This document shows positions 9,019 through 17,487 of a DNA stretch of 64,000 nt, piece by piece. Each line of letters opens with the position of its first letter. Positions within the stretch are counted from its first letter, which is position 1. Source of the DNA: JBMOKT01 sp049323895 (GTDB lineage Bacteria > Bacillota > Peptococcia > Peptococcales > BICA1-8); assembly GCA_049323895.1 (NCBI GenBank), contig JBMOKT010000008.1, positions 1-64,000 on the forward strand, in the 5' to 3' direction. The position numbers were made by a program, and so were the translations under genes. The notes under the pieces were generated by a model. It searched no databases. It was not told the origin of the DNA and worked only from the letters and a program-made list of their open reading frames with translations.

Positions 9019-9528
9019 CTATTCATCTCCCTCTAGTTCTTGGTAAATCTGATGAAGCTTTTTTTTAGCCCTAAAAAAGGTGACTCTGGCCCAATTAACT
9101 GTTTGACAACAGATCTCAGCAATCTCTTCATAATCCAACTGTTCGTATTCCTTTAGGATTAAAACTGTTCGAGCATTCTCGGGAAGTTTTAATAACGCAT
9201 GGGCTATTCTTTCCCTTGCTTCCTGGATAACGATTTGCTCACCAGGGTCCCCTGCCCTATATTCTGTCTCCGGCCAGGGGCAATCATAAAAAGGAAGCCA
9301 TTTATCCTTACTTTTTTGACGCAAATTCTTAAGGTACACATTACGGGCAATAGCATAAAGCCATGTTTTAGCGGACGATTTGTGGTGGAAACGATGGATA
9401 GAAAGGCAAGCCTGATAAAAGGTTTCTTGGGTCAATTCCCCTGCCTCCTCCATATTTCCCGTTAAACGTAAAAAATAGCGCAAGATAAGCTTCTTATAGA
9501 GTTCATACAGTTGTTGCACTCGTTCCAT
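9019..9528 (-). CDS. ECF-type RNA polymerase sigma factor
   Basis: This 169-residue protein has the two sigma-70 regions of group 4 factors. Region 2 is at residues 5-70 (LRLTGNMEEAGELTQETFYQACLS, then AKTWLYAIARNVYLKNLR, shown here in two parts). Region 4 is at residues 105-160, with the helix-turn-helix LKEYEQLDYEEIAEICCQT. Such factors direct RNA polymerase to a small regulon, usually including their own operon. The anti-sigma gene follows directly. The ribosome site is weak, so the start is less certain than the rest. No autoregulatory promoter could be assigned with confidence. Confidence 0.9.
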   Translation of the reverse strand: MERVQQLYELYKKLILRYFLRLTGNMEEAGELTQETFYQACLSIHRFHHKSSAKTWLYAIARNVYLKNLRQKSKDKWLPFYDCPWPETEYRAGDPGEQIVIQEARERIAHALLKLPENARTVLILKEYEQLDYEEIAEICCQTVNWARVTFFRAKKKLHQIYQELEGDE

Positions 9529-9622
9529 AATATTACCACAACCCCGATGTATAGATAAAACTTATCTTCCTAACTTCTATATAGACGGGTCAAATCCTAT
9601 TACGACTTCATCCTTTTATTGT

Positions 9623-10024
9623 TTATTTCGTTAACATCTTCCTGGAAGCCACAATCCTCCGCCGTCCTTGCGCCACTATTTTTTGAACTTCCTCAGGAGT
9701 AATAGATAAAACATGGGCAATTTGCCAGTAATCATACTGAAATATATCTTTAAGAATCACACCACAACGTAATTCCGCGGGTAAATTAAGTAATATCTTT
9801 TGTACACCCGTTTCTTCTTGGGGTTCCATAAAACTGTTGTATTTTATAAATTCTTGCCAAATACCTTTTAGTAGTAATAAATTATCATCCTGAACCTGAT
9901 TGTAATGGTCAATAATAGAAAGTTCCGTCAGTTTTTCCGCTGCTTTCCGATTGCCACAAAGGCGGTAGGCAAATTTATATGCAAAAGATATTATTTCATT
10001 ATCTATATTCACAGCCGACAGCAT
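9623..10024 (-). CDS. short sigma-70-like protein
   Basis: This 133-residue protein is built like a reduced ECF sigma factor. An N-terminal helical part (ISFAYKFAYRLCGNRKAAEKLTE) resembles the start of region 2. The C-terminal half resembles region 4, with a helix-turn-helix-like VILKDIFQYDYWQIAHVLSI and a following basic helix ending RRRIVASRKML. The -10-binding part of region 2 is not evident. It may be a diverged sigma factor or a regulator of the neighbouring sigma system. It lies 94 bases upstream of the ECF gene on the same strand. The role is inferred from fold-like similarity only. Confidence 0.6.
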   Translation of the reverse strand: MLSAVNIDNEIISFAYKFAYRLCGNRKAAEKLTELSIIDHYNQVQDDNLLLLKGIWQEFIKYNSFMEPQEETGVQKILLNLPAELRCGVILKDIFQYDYWQIAHVLSITPEEVQKIVAQGRRRIVASRKMLTK

Positions 10025-10100
10025 AGCTCCCCATCAACTCCTTATTTTTCAACTATTTAATTAGTACCGGCAAGGGGCTATTCATTACAAAAAAAATAAA

Positions 10101-10133
10101 TTAACCCGAAGTTGATTTTTCAACCCCGGGTTA
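10101..10133 (-). terminator. minus-strand intrinsic terminator upstream of the short sigma-like gene
   Basis: On the minus strand, a GC-rich stem AACCCG...CGGGTT with an inner TTG/CAA stem is followed by AATTTATTTTTTTT. No complete minus-strand gene ends just before it, and the next minus-strand gene begins about 80 bases later. It may therefore be a leader attenuator or end a short transcript. Confidence 0.55.
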
Positions 10134-10291
10134 TGGACTTATTATAAAAGCAGCAACAACAGAGACTACAAGCAAAGTGCTTATAATATTTAATTGTACT
10201 GTGCAGCATTCATGCCATAAATTACCTCAATAAAATTTTTTCTTTTCTAAATACTAATATTAGTATGTAAGACTATTTTGGAGGTCAACTA

Positions 10292-10828
10292 ATGATAAAA
10301 GATAGATTTTTTCTCGGAATAATATCAGGTTTAGCAGGAAATCTTGCAAAAAATATAATTGATGAAATATCTGTAAAGAAAAAAATCTCTCAAAGGTCTT
10401 TTAGGTCTACTGCCGCCGGGGTCTTTGTATCTAACAAAAGTGAAACGCAAAATATTAAAGGACAAATACTAGGTGGTTTATTTGATTTTGGTATGGGTAG
10501 TATGGGAGGTGTCTTTATAGTAGAATTTCTCTCTAGACGGGGCAGAGACCACTTAATAATAAAAGGTATAGCCACTGGTATATCTATGGGGTCACTTATT
10601 ACCTTCATTTTAAATGCACTTCCTTCGAATAAGGTTAAACCTAAAGATGCAGCAAGTAATTTATCGTACATGCTCAGTCATGCTGTTTACGGGCTTGTTA
10701 CCATCTTTACAGCTTCTATACTGGGTCACAAATCAATTTTTGATACAAAACCAACGAATGATTATATACCCCCAACTTTTGAAACCACCGAAGAAAATAA
10801 TTCATCAATTAATCATTCAAAAAGTTAA
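10292..10828 (+). CDS. membrane protein of unknown function
   Basis: This 178-residue protein has about four hydrophobic segments, at roughly residues 5-20, 58-80, 90-108 and 125-145. They are glycine-rich, for example GLFDFGMGSMGGVFIVEFL and GIATGISMGSLITFI. The C-terminal 35 residues are polar. GGAGG lies seven bases before ATG. It is a lone plus-strand gene between minus-strand genes. It looks like an integral inner-membrane protein, but no transporter or enzyme motif was recognised. Confidence 0.75.
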   Translation: MIKDRFFLGIISGLAGNLAKNIIDEISVKKKISQRSFRSTAAGVFVSNKSETQNIKGQILGGLFDFGMGSMGGVFIVEFLSRRGRDHLIIKGIATGISMGSLITFILNALPSNKVKPKDAASNLSYMLSHAVYGLVTIFTASILGHKSIFDTKPTNDYIPPTFETTEENNSSINHSKS

Positions 10829-10989
10829 ATAGTATTAGTATAAAGCCTAGAGGAAAACTTTAGAAAATTACTTTGTATATCTAATTCCTCCTATAAGTCC
10901 AAAAACTTCTTGCGTAAAGGGTCATTCCTTAAAGTAGCAATTACGGCTCTTATATGCAGGTCTATGGAATCATCTATACCTCTGAATAT

Positions 10990-13164
10990 TTATAATTTAA
11001 ATTTAACAAAAAAAGTTGTTCCTTTGGAACTGGTGTCTATATCTATAGTTGCATTATGATTTGCAGCAATTCTGTAACAAACAGATAAGCCGAGCCCATT
11101 GCCTTTTGACTTAGTTGTCAAAAAAGGAATCCCAATTTTATTTAAAATTTCAGATTTAATGCCGCTGCCTTCATCAATAACAGCTAGAACCACTTCATTG
11201 CCCTGAGTATAGGTACTAATAGTTAATAAGCTACCACATTCTTGCATTGCCTCTAGTCCATTACGGACCAGATTAAAAATAAGCTGCCTGATTTCTCTGC
11301 TATTCAAGAGAAAATCAGGTGTATCTCCAAGATTTAACACCGCCGTTTTGTTTTCTTTAATTGCATCTGATTGTATTAATGGGAAAATAGCTTTAATAAT
11401 GTTATTAATATTCCCTGTTTGCTGTATACTTTTTGTATTATTCGCAAGGGATAAGTATTCAGTAATAATTTCATTGGCTCTATCAAGCTCTTCAATCATA
11501 AGATCAAACTGTTCGGTATCATTTTTATTGGTACTTTTCATTTTTTTAAGCTGTAGAAAACCTCTAATTGTAGTTAAAGGATTCCTAATTTCATGAGCTA
11601 TAGTGGCAGCCATTTCACCCACAATACTTAGCTTGTCAAGGTTTAAAATTTTCTCTTCAATCTTCTTTATTTGAGTAATATCCTTGCAGGATGAAAATAA
11701 ATAATTGGTCCCCCTTATTTCAATTATGTCAACTGATACTAATAATTTAACTGATTCTCCAAATTTTGTTTGAACATCAACTTCTTCATTTTCAACTGCA
11801 TCTTTATCTGAAAATATTTTAAGTAATCTTTCCTTATCACTGGGTTTATAAAGTAATTCCAACAAGGTTCGACCCATTACTTCTTCACGGCTATACCCAA
11901 AAGTTTTTAGAAAAGCTTCGTTTATATCAATAAATCTGCCTGTTTCAATATCAGACAAAATCAAAATGTCTGGGCTGTAATAGAAATACTTCATGAATTT
12001 TTCATGGGACAGTTTAACTTCTTCTTTTAATTTTATATTCTCACTAATATCTCTAAAATATATTAGTACGCCTTTATCCTTAAGGGGATAAATATCTAAT
12101 CCTATCCATCTATTCATATAATGGGAGTATTCTTCTAAATACACAGCACACTGTAGTTCTTTTGCTTCTGATACTTTACTAATAATTTGTGGGCTTGATT
12201 TACAGAGGTCTGAAAGATTGGTATTTACTAAATCATCCTTACTGCAGTTTAATAATTCTATTGTTTTTTGGTTAACATATGTAATTCTTGACTCACTATC
12301 AACAGCAAGAAAACCCTCATTTAAACTTTCCCAGCAGGCAATAATTGTAGAACTTAATTCCTTTATCTCTTTTTCTTGGGCACTGATTTTCCTTTTATGC
12401 TCCGTTAATTTTTCAGGTAAGATATTTAATTCAGGTATTAAGTGATTTGGAATATTATTATCGTTAATAATCTTTTCAACGGTAATTTCTATTTGCTTTC
12501 TAAATCTATCAAATAAATACTTCATTATTAAAAGGATTGAGATAAGAGCGATTATTCCATAGAAAAAAACCCTTTTAACTTGTTTTTCTGCCTGTGCATA
12601 TATATCATTTAACTTTACATTGGCCCATGTATGCCCGATTATTTTCCCATCACGGGAAATCGGGTATGTAATATTATAAATGGATTTACCATACCAGCCA
12701 ATAGATGTTCCTGATTCTGCATATTCGGGTTTTCCTGATTCATAAGATTTAAAATAAGGGTATGTTCTTGGTACTTTTTGCAAAAGAGAAGGATTAAAAT
12801 CAGGACCTATTGCAAGGATACTATCCAATTCAATTGAATAATAGCCAATACCCATATAAGGAAATAAAACGGATAATTTATTAATTATAGGCTGAAGTTC
12901 CGAGTTTAAAACATTAACTTTTTCCGCATCCGATTTAGCATCAGTATTGCTTTTTACCAAGAAATCTTCAAAAGAACCGTCAAGCTCCTTTTCTAAAAAT
13001 GCCGCTATATTATATATTTCAGCAGCCTTTATTTCTTTTTGTTCATTTATAAATTCTGATTTTATTCTTATAGAAATAATCAGCAGCAACAGTATTATAA
13101 AAATACTTGTTAGTAAATACATCCTTTGGATAATGGATAATTTTGATAACTTCTCAATTAGCAA
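10990..13164 (-). CDS. PAS-domain sensor histidine kinase
   Basis: This large membrane sensor kinase has an N-terminal membrane segment near residues 10-35, an extracellular sensor domain of about 160 residues and a second membrane span near residue 200. Two PAS domains follow, around residues 270-370 and 385-490. The HisKA helix carries the phosphorylated His in AATIAHEIRNPLTTIRGF. The ATPase domain has N, G1 and G2 boxes (LVRNGLEAMQ, DEGSGI, GNGLGLSV). The arrangement resembles KinA-like sporulation or respiratory sensors. The start used is a TTG seven bases after GGAGG; an ATG five codons upstream overlaps that site. No response regulator lies nearby, so it is an orphan kinase. Confidence 0.88.
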   Translation of the reverse strand: MLIEKLSKLSIIQRMYLLTSIFIILLLLIISIRIKSEFINEQKEIKAAEIYNIAAFLEKELDGSFEDFLVKSNTDAKSDAEKVNVLNSELQPIINKLSVLFPYMGIGYYSIELDSILAIGPDFNPSLLQKVPRTYPYFKSYESGKPEYAESGTSIGWYGKSIYNITYPISRDGKIIGHTWANVKLNDIYAQAEKQVKRVFFYGIIALISILLIMKYLFDRFRKQIEITVEKIINDNNIPNHLIPELNILPEKLTEHKRKISAQEKEIKELSSTIIACWESLNEGFLAVDSESRITYVNQKTIELLNCSKDDLVNTNLSDLCKSSPQIISKVSEAKELQCAVYLEEYSHYMNRWIGLDIYPLKDKGVLIYFRDISENIKLKEEVKLSHEKFMKYFYYSPDILILSDIETGRFIDINEAFLKTFGYSREEVMGRTLLELLYKPSDKERLLKIFSDKDAVENEEVDVQTKFGESVKLLVSVDIIEIRGTNYLFSSCKDITQIKKIEEKILNLDKLSIVGEMAATIAHEIRNPLTTIRGFLQLKKMKSTNKNDTEQFDLMIEELDRANEIITEYLSLANNTKSIQQTGNINNIIKAIFPLIQSDAIKENKTAVLNLGDTPDFLLNSREIRQLIFNLVRNGLEAMQECGSLLTISTYTQGNEVVLAVIDEGSGIKSEILNKIGIPFLTTKSKGNGLGLSVCYRIAANHNATIDIDTSSKGTTFFVKFKL

Positions 13165-13407
13165 AGTAAGTTCCTCCATAACATTCTGTTAGTAATTTTA
13201 ATATTTAAAATAATCCTCTTTTTGAATATCGACAATCAACTACCGTCAGTGAAAGTTTTAGGTAATATCACAATTCCAATCCCCCTGATGTTCGACCTAA
13301 TTACAGAATATTATAAAAGTTTATAGGATGTTAAAGTTTGACATGTTAACTTATTTTTCCTTCTAAATAAAATTTAAATTGGGCTTGAATAGCTAAAATT
13401 AAGACAA

Positions 13408-13439
13408 CACAGCAAGGACCAATTTGTGTCCTTGCTGTG
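13408..13439. repeat. perfect 12-bp inverted repeat
   Basis: CACAGCAAGGAC and GTCCTTGCTGTG form a perfect 12-bp stem with an eight-base loop. There is no adjacent T-run on the plus strand and only a T-rich stretch on the minus strand. It may be an RNA hairpin or a protein-binding palindrome. Confidence 0.6.
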
Positions 13440-13604
13440 CAATATTTGGGGGGATTTAAAAGATGGAATAAATGCAGTACTCATAGGTACTTTTGGGGAT
13501 TTTGTAGAAAATATGTTTTCATTATTTTGCTTCTTCAATACCTCAACCTCAGCCTTAAGCCAGCTTTGCTGCGCATTTTTTACAGTAAATGCGACAATAA
13601 AGAT

Positions 13605-13624
13605 CCCCAGAGGTTCCTCTGGGG
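13605..13624 (-). terminator. CCCCAGAG-type hairpin, terminator of the 13658 gene
   Basis: The stem CCCCAGAG/CTCTGGGG with a four-base loop lies downstream of the minus-strand gene at 13658. It is followed on that strand by a T-rich stretch. It belongs to a small family of similar hairpins in this window. Confidence 0.6.
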
Positions 13625-13657
13625 GGGTTGTAGGCTTTTATTTTGAAATAGATACTG

Positions 13658-14038
13658 TTAATCTAATTCCTTAAAACCAATAGGTCCTCCGAAAAAATCA
13701 ATAAAGCTCACAATTTTAATGGGACGTTCAATGCTTAAATCGTTTAATTTTTTGATTCTATAAAGAACGTCTATGCCAACGTCCTCAGATTTTTCAACAG
13801 AAATTATTTGTATTTGTTGCCCACTTTGACCAATTATGATAGCATACGTTTTTAAACCTATTTGTGCAATTCCTTTACTAGTGTTTTCAGTAAAAGGAAT
13901 GTCTGCTACTTGGCTTTTTATTTCTTGAGGAGCATCCGACAGCGTTAACTCTTTATACGAGACATCTTTTTGTAAATAAAAAGTAATTGATATAAGTCCT
14001 AACAAGATTACAATACCTATTGTGTATTTCTTTTTCAT
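13658..14038 (-). CDS. small membrane-anchored or secreted protein, unknown function
   Basis: This 126-residue protein has an N-terminal signal or anchor (KKKYTIGIVILLGLISITFYL) and a roughly 100-residue outer domain with predicted alternating strands. It has no cysteines and no lipobox. GGGGGA lies upstream of the ATG. It stands alone between two divergently oriented genes. Nothing in the sequence points to a particular activity. Confidence 0.7.
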   Translation of the reverse strand: MKKKYTIGIVILLGLISITFYLQKDVSYKELTLSDAPQEIKSQVADIPFTENTSKGIAQIGLKTYAIIIGQSGQQIQIISVEKSEDVGIDVLYRIKKLNDLSIERPIKIVSFIDFFGGPIGFKELD

Positions 14039-14268
14039 TTTCTTACCATTCCCCCTGCTTGCATTATATCTCTACTTCGTCAATAAAACTTAAAAACCTT
14101 TTGTAAATAAATTACTGCACAAAAAACATCTTGTTAAAATGTGTATATGTGACAAAAAAAACTCCTTTATAATTTTAAAGCTTTTTTAATAACTTTATTA
14201 AATAGTAAAATTCAAAGTTTGTAATACTAAAACTACAACATATAGAATTATAAAGGAGGATTCAAGAA

Positions 14269-14835
14269 ATGCCCGTATATTTCTTTTATCCTATATATAC
14301 AGCAATTTTCTCACTAATTCTATTAGTGCTTGTACCCGGGAAAGACATTCGACGTCTTTCTATTTATGGAATTATTTTTGGGGGTTTGATGGATGTATTT
14401 ATGCTTACAATTGGAAAAGCAACTGGATTATTTGGTTGGATAAATTATGGTCCCTTTGGTTTTATAGGATATTCAATTTTTGCCTCTGGTTCATGGGCAA
14501 TATTTTATATTCTATATTTCTACTTTTTACCAAAGTCAAACCTTTTAATTTATATATACGCTGGTGCTGGAATTTTCTTTTCAATTTTATATACCAATTT
14601 AGTGATTAACCTGGACATTTTTTATTCCTATAATCGAATATTCTTACCATTAGCTGCTTTTATTGTCTGGTTTTCAATTGCCACTTGGGGTTACACTAAA
14701 TTAAGTATTTTTATCCTGAAAAATAACACAAACAGAAAGTTATTTAAGCTAGCCTCTCGACCTGTAAGTAATTTTCTATCCGAAATAAACTTTAAGAAAC
14801 TAACAAAGTTAAAAAAACCAAGTAAATTAAAATAA
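14269..14835 (+). CDS. integral membrane protein, unknown function
   Basis: This 188-residue protein has about five membrane helices, at roughly residues 5-20, 28-48, 62-86, 92-112 and 120-150, and a basic C-terminal tail ending in KKLTKLKKPSKLK. It resembles small membrane proteins often found near sporulation or stress genes in Clostridia and Bacilli, but no family was confidently recognised. An excellent ribosome site (AAAGGAGG) precedes ATG. Confidence 0.75.
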   Translation: MPVYFFYPIYTAIFSLILLVLVPGKDIRRLSIYGIIFGGLMDVFMLTIGKATGLFGWINYGPFGFIGYSIFASGSWAIFYILYFYFLPKSNLLIYIYAGAGIFFSILYTNLVINLDIFYSYNRIFLPLAAFIVWFSIATWGYTKLSIFILKNNTNRKLFKLASRPVSNFLSEINFKKLTKLKKPSKLK

Positions 14836-14892
14836 TAGTTATTTTAACTTCTTACATTACATTGTTTCGCAATTTTTGCAGTATAAAAATAT

Positions 14893-14922
14893 CAATCCCC
14901 CAGAGATTCCTCAGGGGGATTG
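14893..14922. terminator. hairpin between converging genes
   Basis: CAATCCCC and GGGGATTG form the outer stem, with a partly paired AGAG/CTC inside. It lies between the converging genes ending at 14835 and 14944 and can serve both strands. It is related in sequence to the hairpins at 13605 and 63825. Confidence 0.65.
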
Positions 14923-14943
14923 TAAGCTTTTACATCCTTTTCA

Positions 14944-15429
14944 TTACTCCAGGGGGCAGGCTATGCGGCTGATTAAACTGGAAGGCTCTTGAATTCCTCT
15001 AAAATATAGGCACTTTATCTGTTGATCCTTTTGGGCTATAATTTTTAAGGTATTAAGGTTGAAAATCCTTTGGAAGAATGAACTGTCAACCTCAACATTC
15101 TTGATGTTCTTATATTCAAACCGTTCATTGTTGATATAAAAAGCTTCGTCACAGAAATGATAGTCTAAATCCTGATGTGCCTCTTTGATTTTAGAGTAAA
15201 GATAAACGGGTAAAAACAGGATGAAAATTATTAGAGTGCCATATACCCCAACGGCAAAGGAATTAGTAAAGGACAGGTTAAACAATGACATGACCAGCAT
15301 ATGTGCAAATACTACTGGTACAAAAAATATACTCCCAAAAATAAAGCTTATAACAACAGCACTAAGTACTCCCAATAACCTATTAAAATTTGCTCTCTCA
15401 ATCGTGCAATTCATATTGTTTCCTCTCAT
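14944..15429 (-). CDS. membrane protein with PH-like C-terminal domain
   Basis: This 161-residue protein has two adjacent membrane helices near residues 18-42 and 58-80 and a soluble C-terminal part. The latter contains strands typical of bacterial PH-like domains (FCDEAFYINNERFEYKNIKN). GGAGG lies seven bases before the ATG used. A second copy of the sequence GAGGAAACAATATG lies just inside, giving an alternative start five codons later. Function is unknown. Confidence 0.65.
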   Translation of the reverse strand: MRGNNMNCTIERANFNRLLGVLSAVVISFIFGSIFFVPVVFAHMLVMSLFNLSFTNSFAVGVYGTLIIFILFLPVYLYSKIKEAHQDLDYHFCDEAFYINNERFEYKNIKNVEVDSSFFQRIFNLNTLKIIAQKDQQIKCLYFRGIQEPSSLISRIACPLE

Positions 15430-15634
15430 ATTGTTTCCTCCTTTATTTTTTATTTTCTTGTTATTTTATTATAATCTAATTTTTCAGAATATTTAAATTG
15501 CTAATTTTTATCTAGCAATTGGATAGTTACTTATGGTACGAATAAGGGTTTTTTATGTTATATGCCCAACAAAAACGCACCTTTTTCAGGATTTTCCATA
15601 TCCTATAGTAGTATTTTGAGAAAGGTGTGATAAG

Positions 15635-16234
15635 ATGAGCTGTAATATTAGAGTTTTAAATGCATGTGTAAATACTGAGTGTCTAGATATCCATTCCAAC
15701 AACCAAATCCTTGCAGATCAATGTTCTTACAAATACATTTCCGATTATATCATCTTAGACTCAGGAGACCACATTTTCAAGGTAAATAAATCCAGCAACA
15801 AACACTATCCCATACTAAAGGCTTATACAAAGCTGGTGGATGACTCCTGCCATACCATAGTTGCTTCAGGTATAGGTGATGACATTAATCTTTTTGTTGT
15901 TCCCGATGCCCACGTCTCCTTCCATACCGACAAGGCATATATTAGATTCGTAAATCTATCTCCTGATGCCGATGCTTTAGATTTTAGATTTACCAATAAT
16001 AACTTTATCATGGTTAATGATGTTGAATACAAAGAGGTTACCCAGTACTACCCTGCTTCACCGGGAACCTATACGGTCAGAGGGTATTTAGCAGGAACAA
16101 AGATTGAAGTATTGGAAGTTCCCAACTTTACCATCAGGCGGGGTCGTGGCTATACCATATATATAGTAGGCTCGGTAAAAAATTTATATACCATGGGATA
16201 TATTTTCTGTCCTGATGGAAGATATATGGATTAA
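15635..16234 (+). CDS. DUF4397 domain-containing protein
   Basis: This 199-residue protein contains the beta-sandwich family known as DUF4397. The signatures are IRFVNLSPDADALDFRF near residues 107-123 and the later YYPASPGTYTVRGYLAG with the strand EVLEVPNFTIRRGRGYTIYI. The N-terminal half seems to be a second, more divergent copy (IRVLNACVNTECLDIHSNNQ). Despite the family often being secreted, no signal peptide is visible, so the protein may be cytoplasmic or part of a spore or surface layer. AAAGGTG precedes ATG. The gene is single. Confidence 0.82.
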   Translation: MSCNIRVLNACVNTECLDIHSNNQILADQCSYKYISDYIILDSGDHIFKVNKSSNKHYPILKAYTKLVDDSCHTIVASGIGDDINLFVVPDAHVSFHTDKAYIRFVNLSPDADALDFRFTNNNFIMVNDVEYKEVTQYYPASPGTYTVRGYLAGTKIEVLEVPNFTIRRGRGYTIYIVGSVKNLYTMGYIFCPDGRYMD

Positions 16235-16291
16235 TATTGAAATGTACTAAACTATGTGCTAATATGAATTATGTAATTATTAATTTCATAA

Positions 16292-16385
16292 ATTACTAGG
16301 GGAGCCGGTAGGGCCGGCTGAGAGTTGACCATCTAAGTCTAGACCCTTGACCTGATCTGGGTAATGCCAGCGTAGGGAAGTATGT
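16292..16385 (+). ncRNA. TPP riboswitch (THI element)
   Basis: The conserved core is complete: GGGGAGCC, then CTGAGA, and later ACCTGATCTGGGTAATGCCAG followed by GTAGGGAAG. Closing-stem bases TACT and AGTA pair. It binds thiamine pyrophosphate. A terminator hairpin follows directly, and then thiW, so high TPP should stop transcription of the thiamine-precursor transporter. Confidence 0.95.
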
Positions 16386-16390
16386 TTTTA

Positions 16391-16426
16391 CACCTTTCCC
16401 CTGCCTTGGGAAAGGTGTTATTTTAT
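16391..16426 (+). terminator. riboswitch-controlled terminator
   Basis: CACCTTTCCC and GGGAAAGGTG form a 10-bp stem followed by TTATTTTATTT. Its left arm lies directly after the TPP aptamer, as expected for the expression platform. Confidence 0.85.
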
Positions 16427-16447
16427 TTAAAAGGAGATGATTGTTTA

Positions 16448-16948
16448 ATGGCAACAAAAAAATTAACCTTTTCCGCCTTGCTGGTGGCTATAGGGACTTT
16501 ATTGGGTCATCTTATTTACATACCCGCCGGGGTAGCCAAATGTTTTCCTGTGCAGCATACAATAAATGTCCTCTCCGCCGTACTATTGGGACCTGGTTAT
16601 GCTGTAGCAAATGCTTTTGTTATTTCTCTGCTGCGCAATATCCTTGGAACGGGCTCACCCCTTGCCTTCCCAGGAAGTATGCTGGGCGCATTATTAGCGG
16701 GCTTTTTGTATACCAGGTATAAGAAGAATTCTGCTGCAGTAGCCGGTGAAATATTTGGAACTGGAATTTTAGGGGGTATCGCCGCCTACCCCATTGCCAA
16801 ATATGTTTTAGGAAGTGAAGCAGCTGTGTTTTTCTTTGTTACACCGTTCTTAGTCAGTACCATCGGAGGAAGCATTATTGGTTTGTTTATAATTAAACTT
16901 CTAGAAAAGAACCAATGGGTACAGCAACAAGGTTTTTTAAGTAAATAA
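16448..16948 (+). CDS. thiW: ThiW, S component of an ECF-type thiazole/thiamine-precursor transporter
   Basis: This 166-residue hydrophobic protein has about five membrane helices. It contains the ThiW-type signatures ALLVAIGTLLGHLIYIPAG, CFPVQHTINVLSAVLLGPGY and GTGSPLAFPGSMLGALLAG. ThiW proteins are substrate-binding subunits of energy-coupling-factor transporters for a thiamine precursor, thought to be hydroxyethylthiazole. The control by a TPP riboswitch just upstream confirms the link. The ATG at 16448 follows AAGGAG. An open frame continues upstream into the terminator, but that part is not translated in the natural sense. The shared A and T energising subunits are elsewhere. Confidence 0.93.
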   Translation: MATKKLTFSALLVAIGTLLGHLIYIPAGVAKCFPVQHTINVLSAVLLGPGYAVANAFVISLLRNILGTGSPLAFPGSMLGALLAGFLYTRYKKNSAAVAGEIFGTGILGGIAAYPIAKYVLGSEAAVFFFVTPFLVSTIGGSIIGLFIIKLLEKNQWVQQQGFLSK

Positions 16949-17008
16949 AGGATTTAGGAATCAAAAATGGAATTATTATAAATTATTTCTTAAACCTGGA
17001 GGTAAAAA

Positions 17009-17329
17009 ATGTTTGTAAAAAAAGGGCAGGGAAATTACATCCCCATGATTGAAGGTGTGAAAAGAAGAACACTTGCCTGCGGCGAAAAAACCTTGATGAT
17101 TGAGGTGGAGTTGGCACAAGGAAGCAATATTCCGGGGCACAGTCATCTCCATGAGCAGACAGGTTATTTAGTTTACGGGAAAATGATTTTTAATATTGAT
17201 GGGCAGGAAACCGAAGTTAACCCAGGTGACAGCTGGGCAATACCGGGGAACGCCGTCCATAGCGTAAAAGTATTGGAGGATTCTTTCGCTGTGGAAGTTT
17301 TCTCTCCTGTCCGGGAGGACTATAAATAA
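17009..17329 (+). CDS. cupin domain protein
   Basis: This 106-residue single-domain cupin carries motif 1 GHSHLHEQTGYLVYGKM (two His and Glu as metal ligands) near residues 43-60. Motif 2, PGDSWAIPGNAVHSV, with the final His near residue 90, follows. It is a small beta-barrel likely to bind a metal and a small ligand. GGAGG precedes ATG. It follows thiW at a 60-base distance, and co-transcription is possible. The substrate cannot be told. Confidence 0.85.
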   Translation: MFVKKGQGNYIPMIEGVKRRTLACGEKTLMIEVELAQGSNIPGHSHLHEQTGYLVYGKMIFNIDGQETEVNPGDSWAIPGNAVHSVKVLEDSFAVEVFSPVREDYK

Positions 17330-17339
17330 AACGCCTAAA

Positions 17340-17447
17340 TTTAGTGGCTAGTATTTAGAAAAAGAGGACTGGCGACTGGTGAAATAATGCCGTTGACTAT
17401 TAGCCGTTGACTCTTAACTATTGACCGTATACTAGTGTAACTTACAC
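17340..17447. repeat. degenerate TAGTGGC/GACTGGC heptamer array
   Basis: Short imperfect copies of TAGTGGC, GACTGGC and TTGACT follow the cupin gene. They are related to arrays at 25511, 28654, 30199 and 37330. Confidence 0.5.
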
Positions 17448-17454
17448 TAGTATA
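17426..17454. repeat. perfect 29-base palindrome
   Basis: Two 14-base arms (GTATACTAGTGTAA and its reverse complement) flank a central C, with no mismatches. It lies between the heptamer array and the trpP terminator. It could be an operator or a mobile-element end. Confidence 0.7.
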
Positions 17455-17457
17455 CAA

Positions 17458-17481
17458 AAAGTCCAGCCCTAGGCTGGACTT
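17458..17481 (-). terminator. terminator of trpP
   Basis: AAGTCCAGCC and GGCTGGACTT form a 10-bp stem with a CTA loop. On the minus strand it is followed by TTTTT, directly after the trpP stop. Confidence 0.8.
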
Positions 17482-17487
17482 AATTTT

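Larger units (their letters stand above)
13165..13657. other. intergenic region with two hairpins and no convincing gene
   Basis: Besides the hairpins listed separately (13408-13439 and 13605-13624), this 490-base stretch shows no supported gene. The open frames present on the plus strand have poor composition and no ribosome site. Confidence 0.6.

Noticed and set aside
13426..13674. Plus-strand open frame of 82 codons
   Set aside because: It runs through two hairpins, has no ribosome site, and has an unlikely composition.
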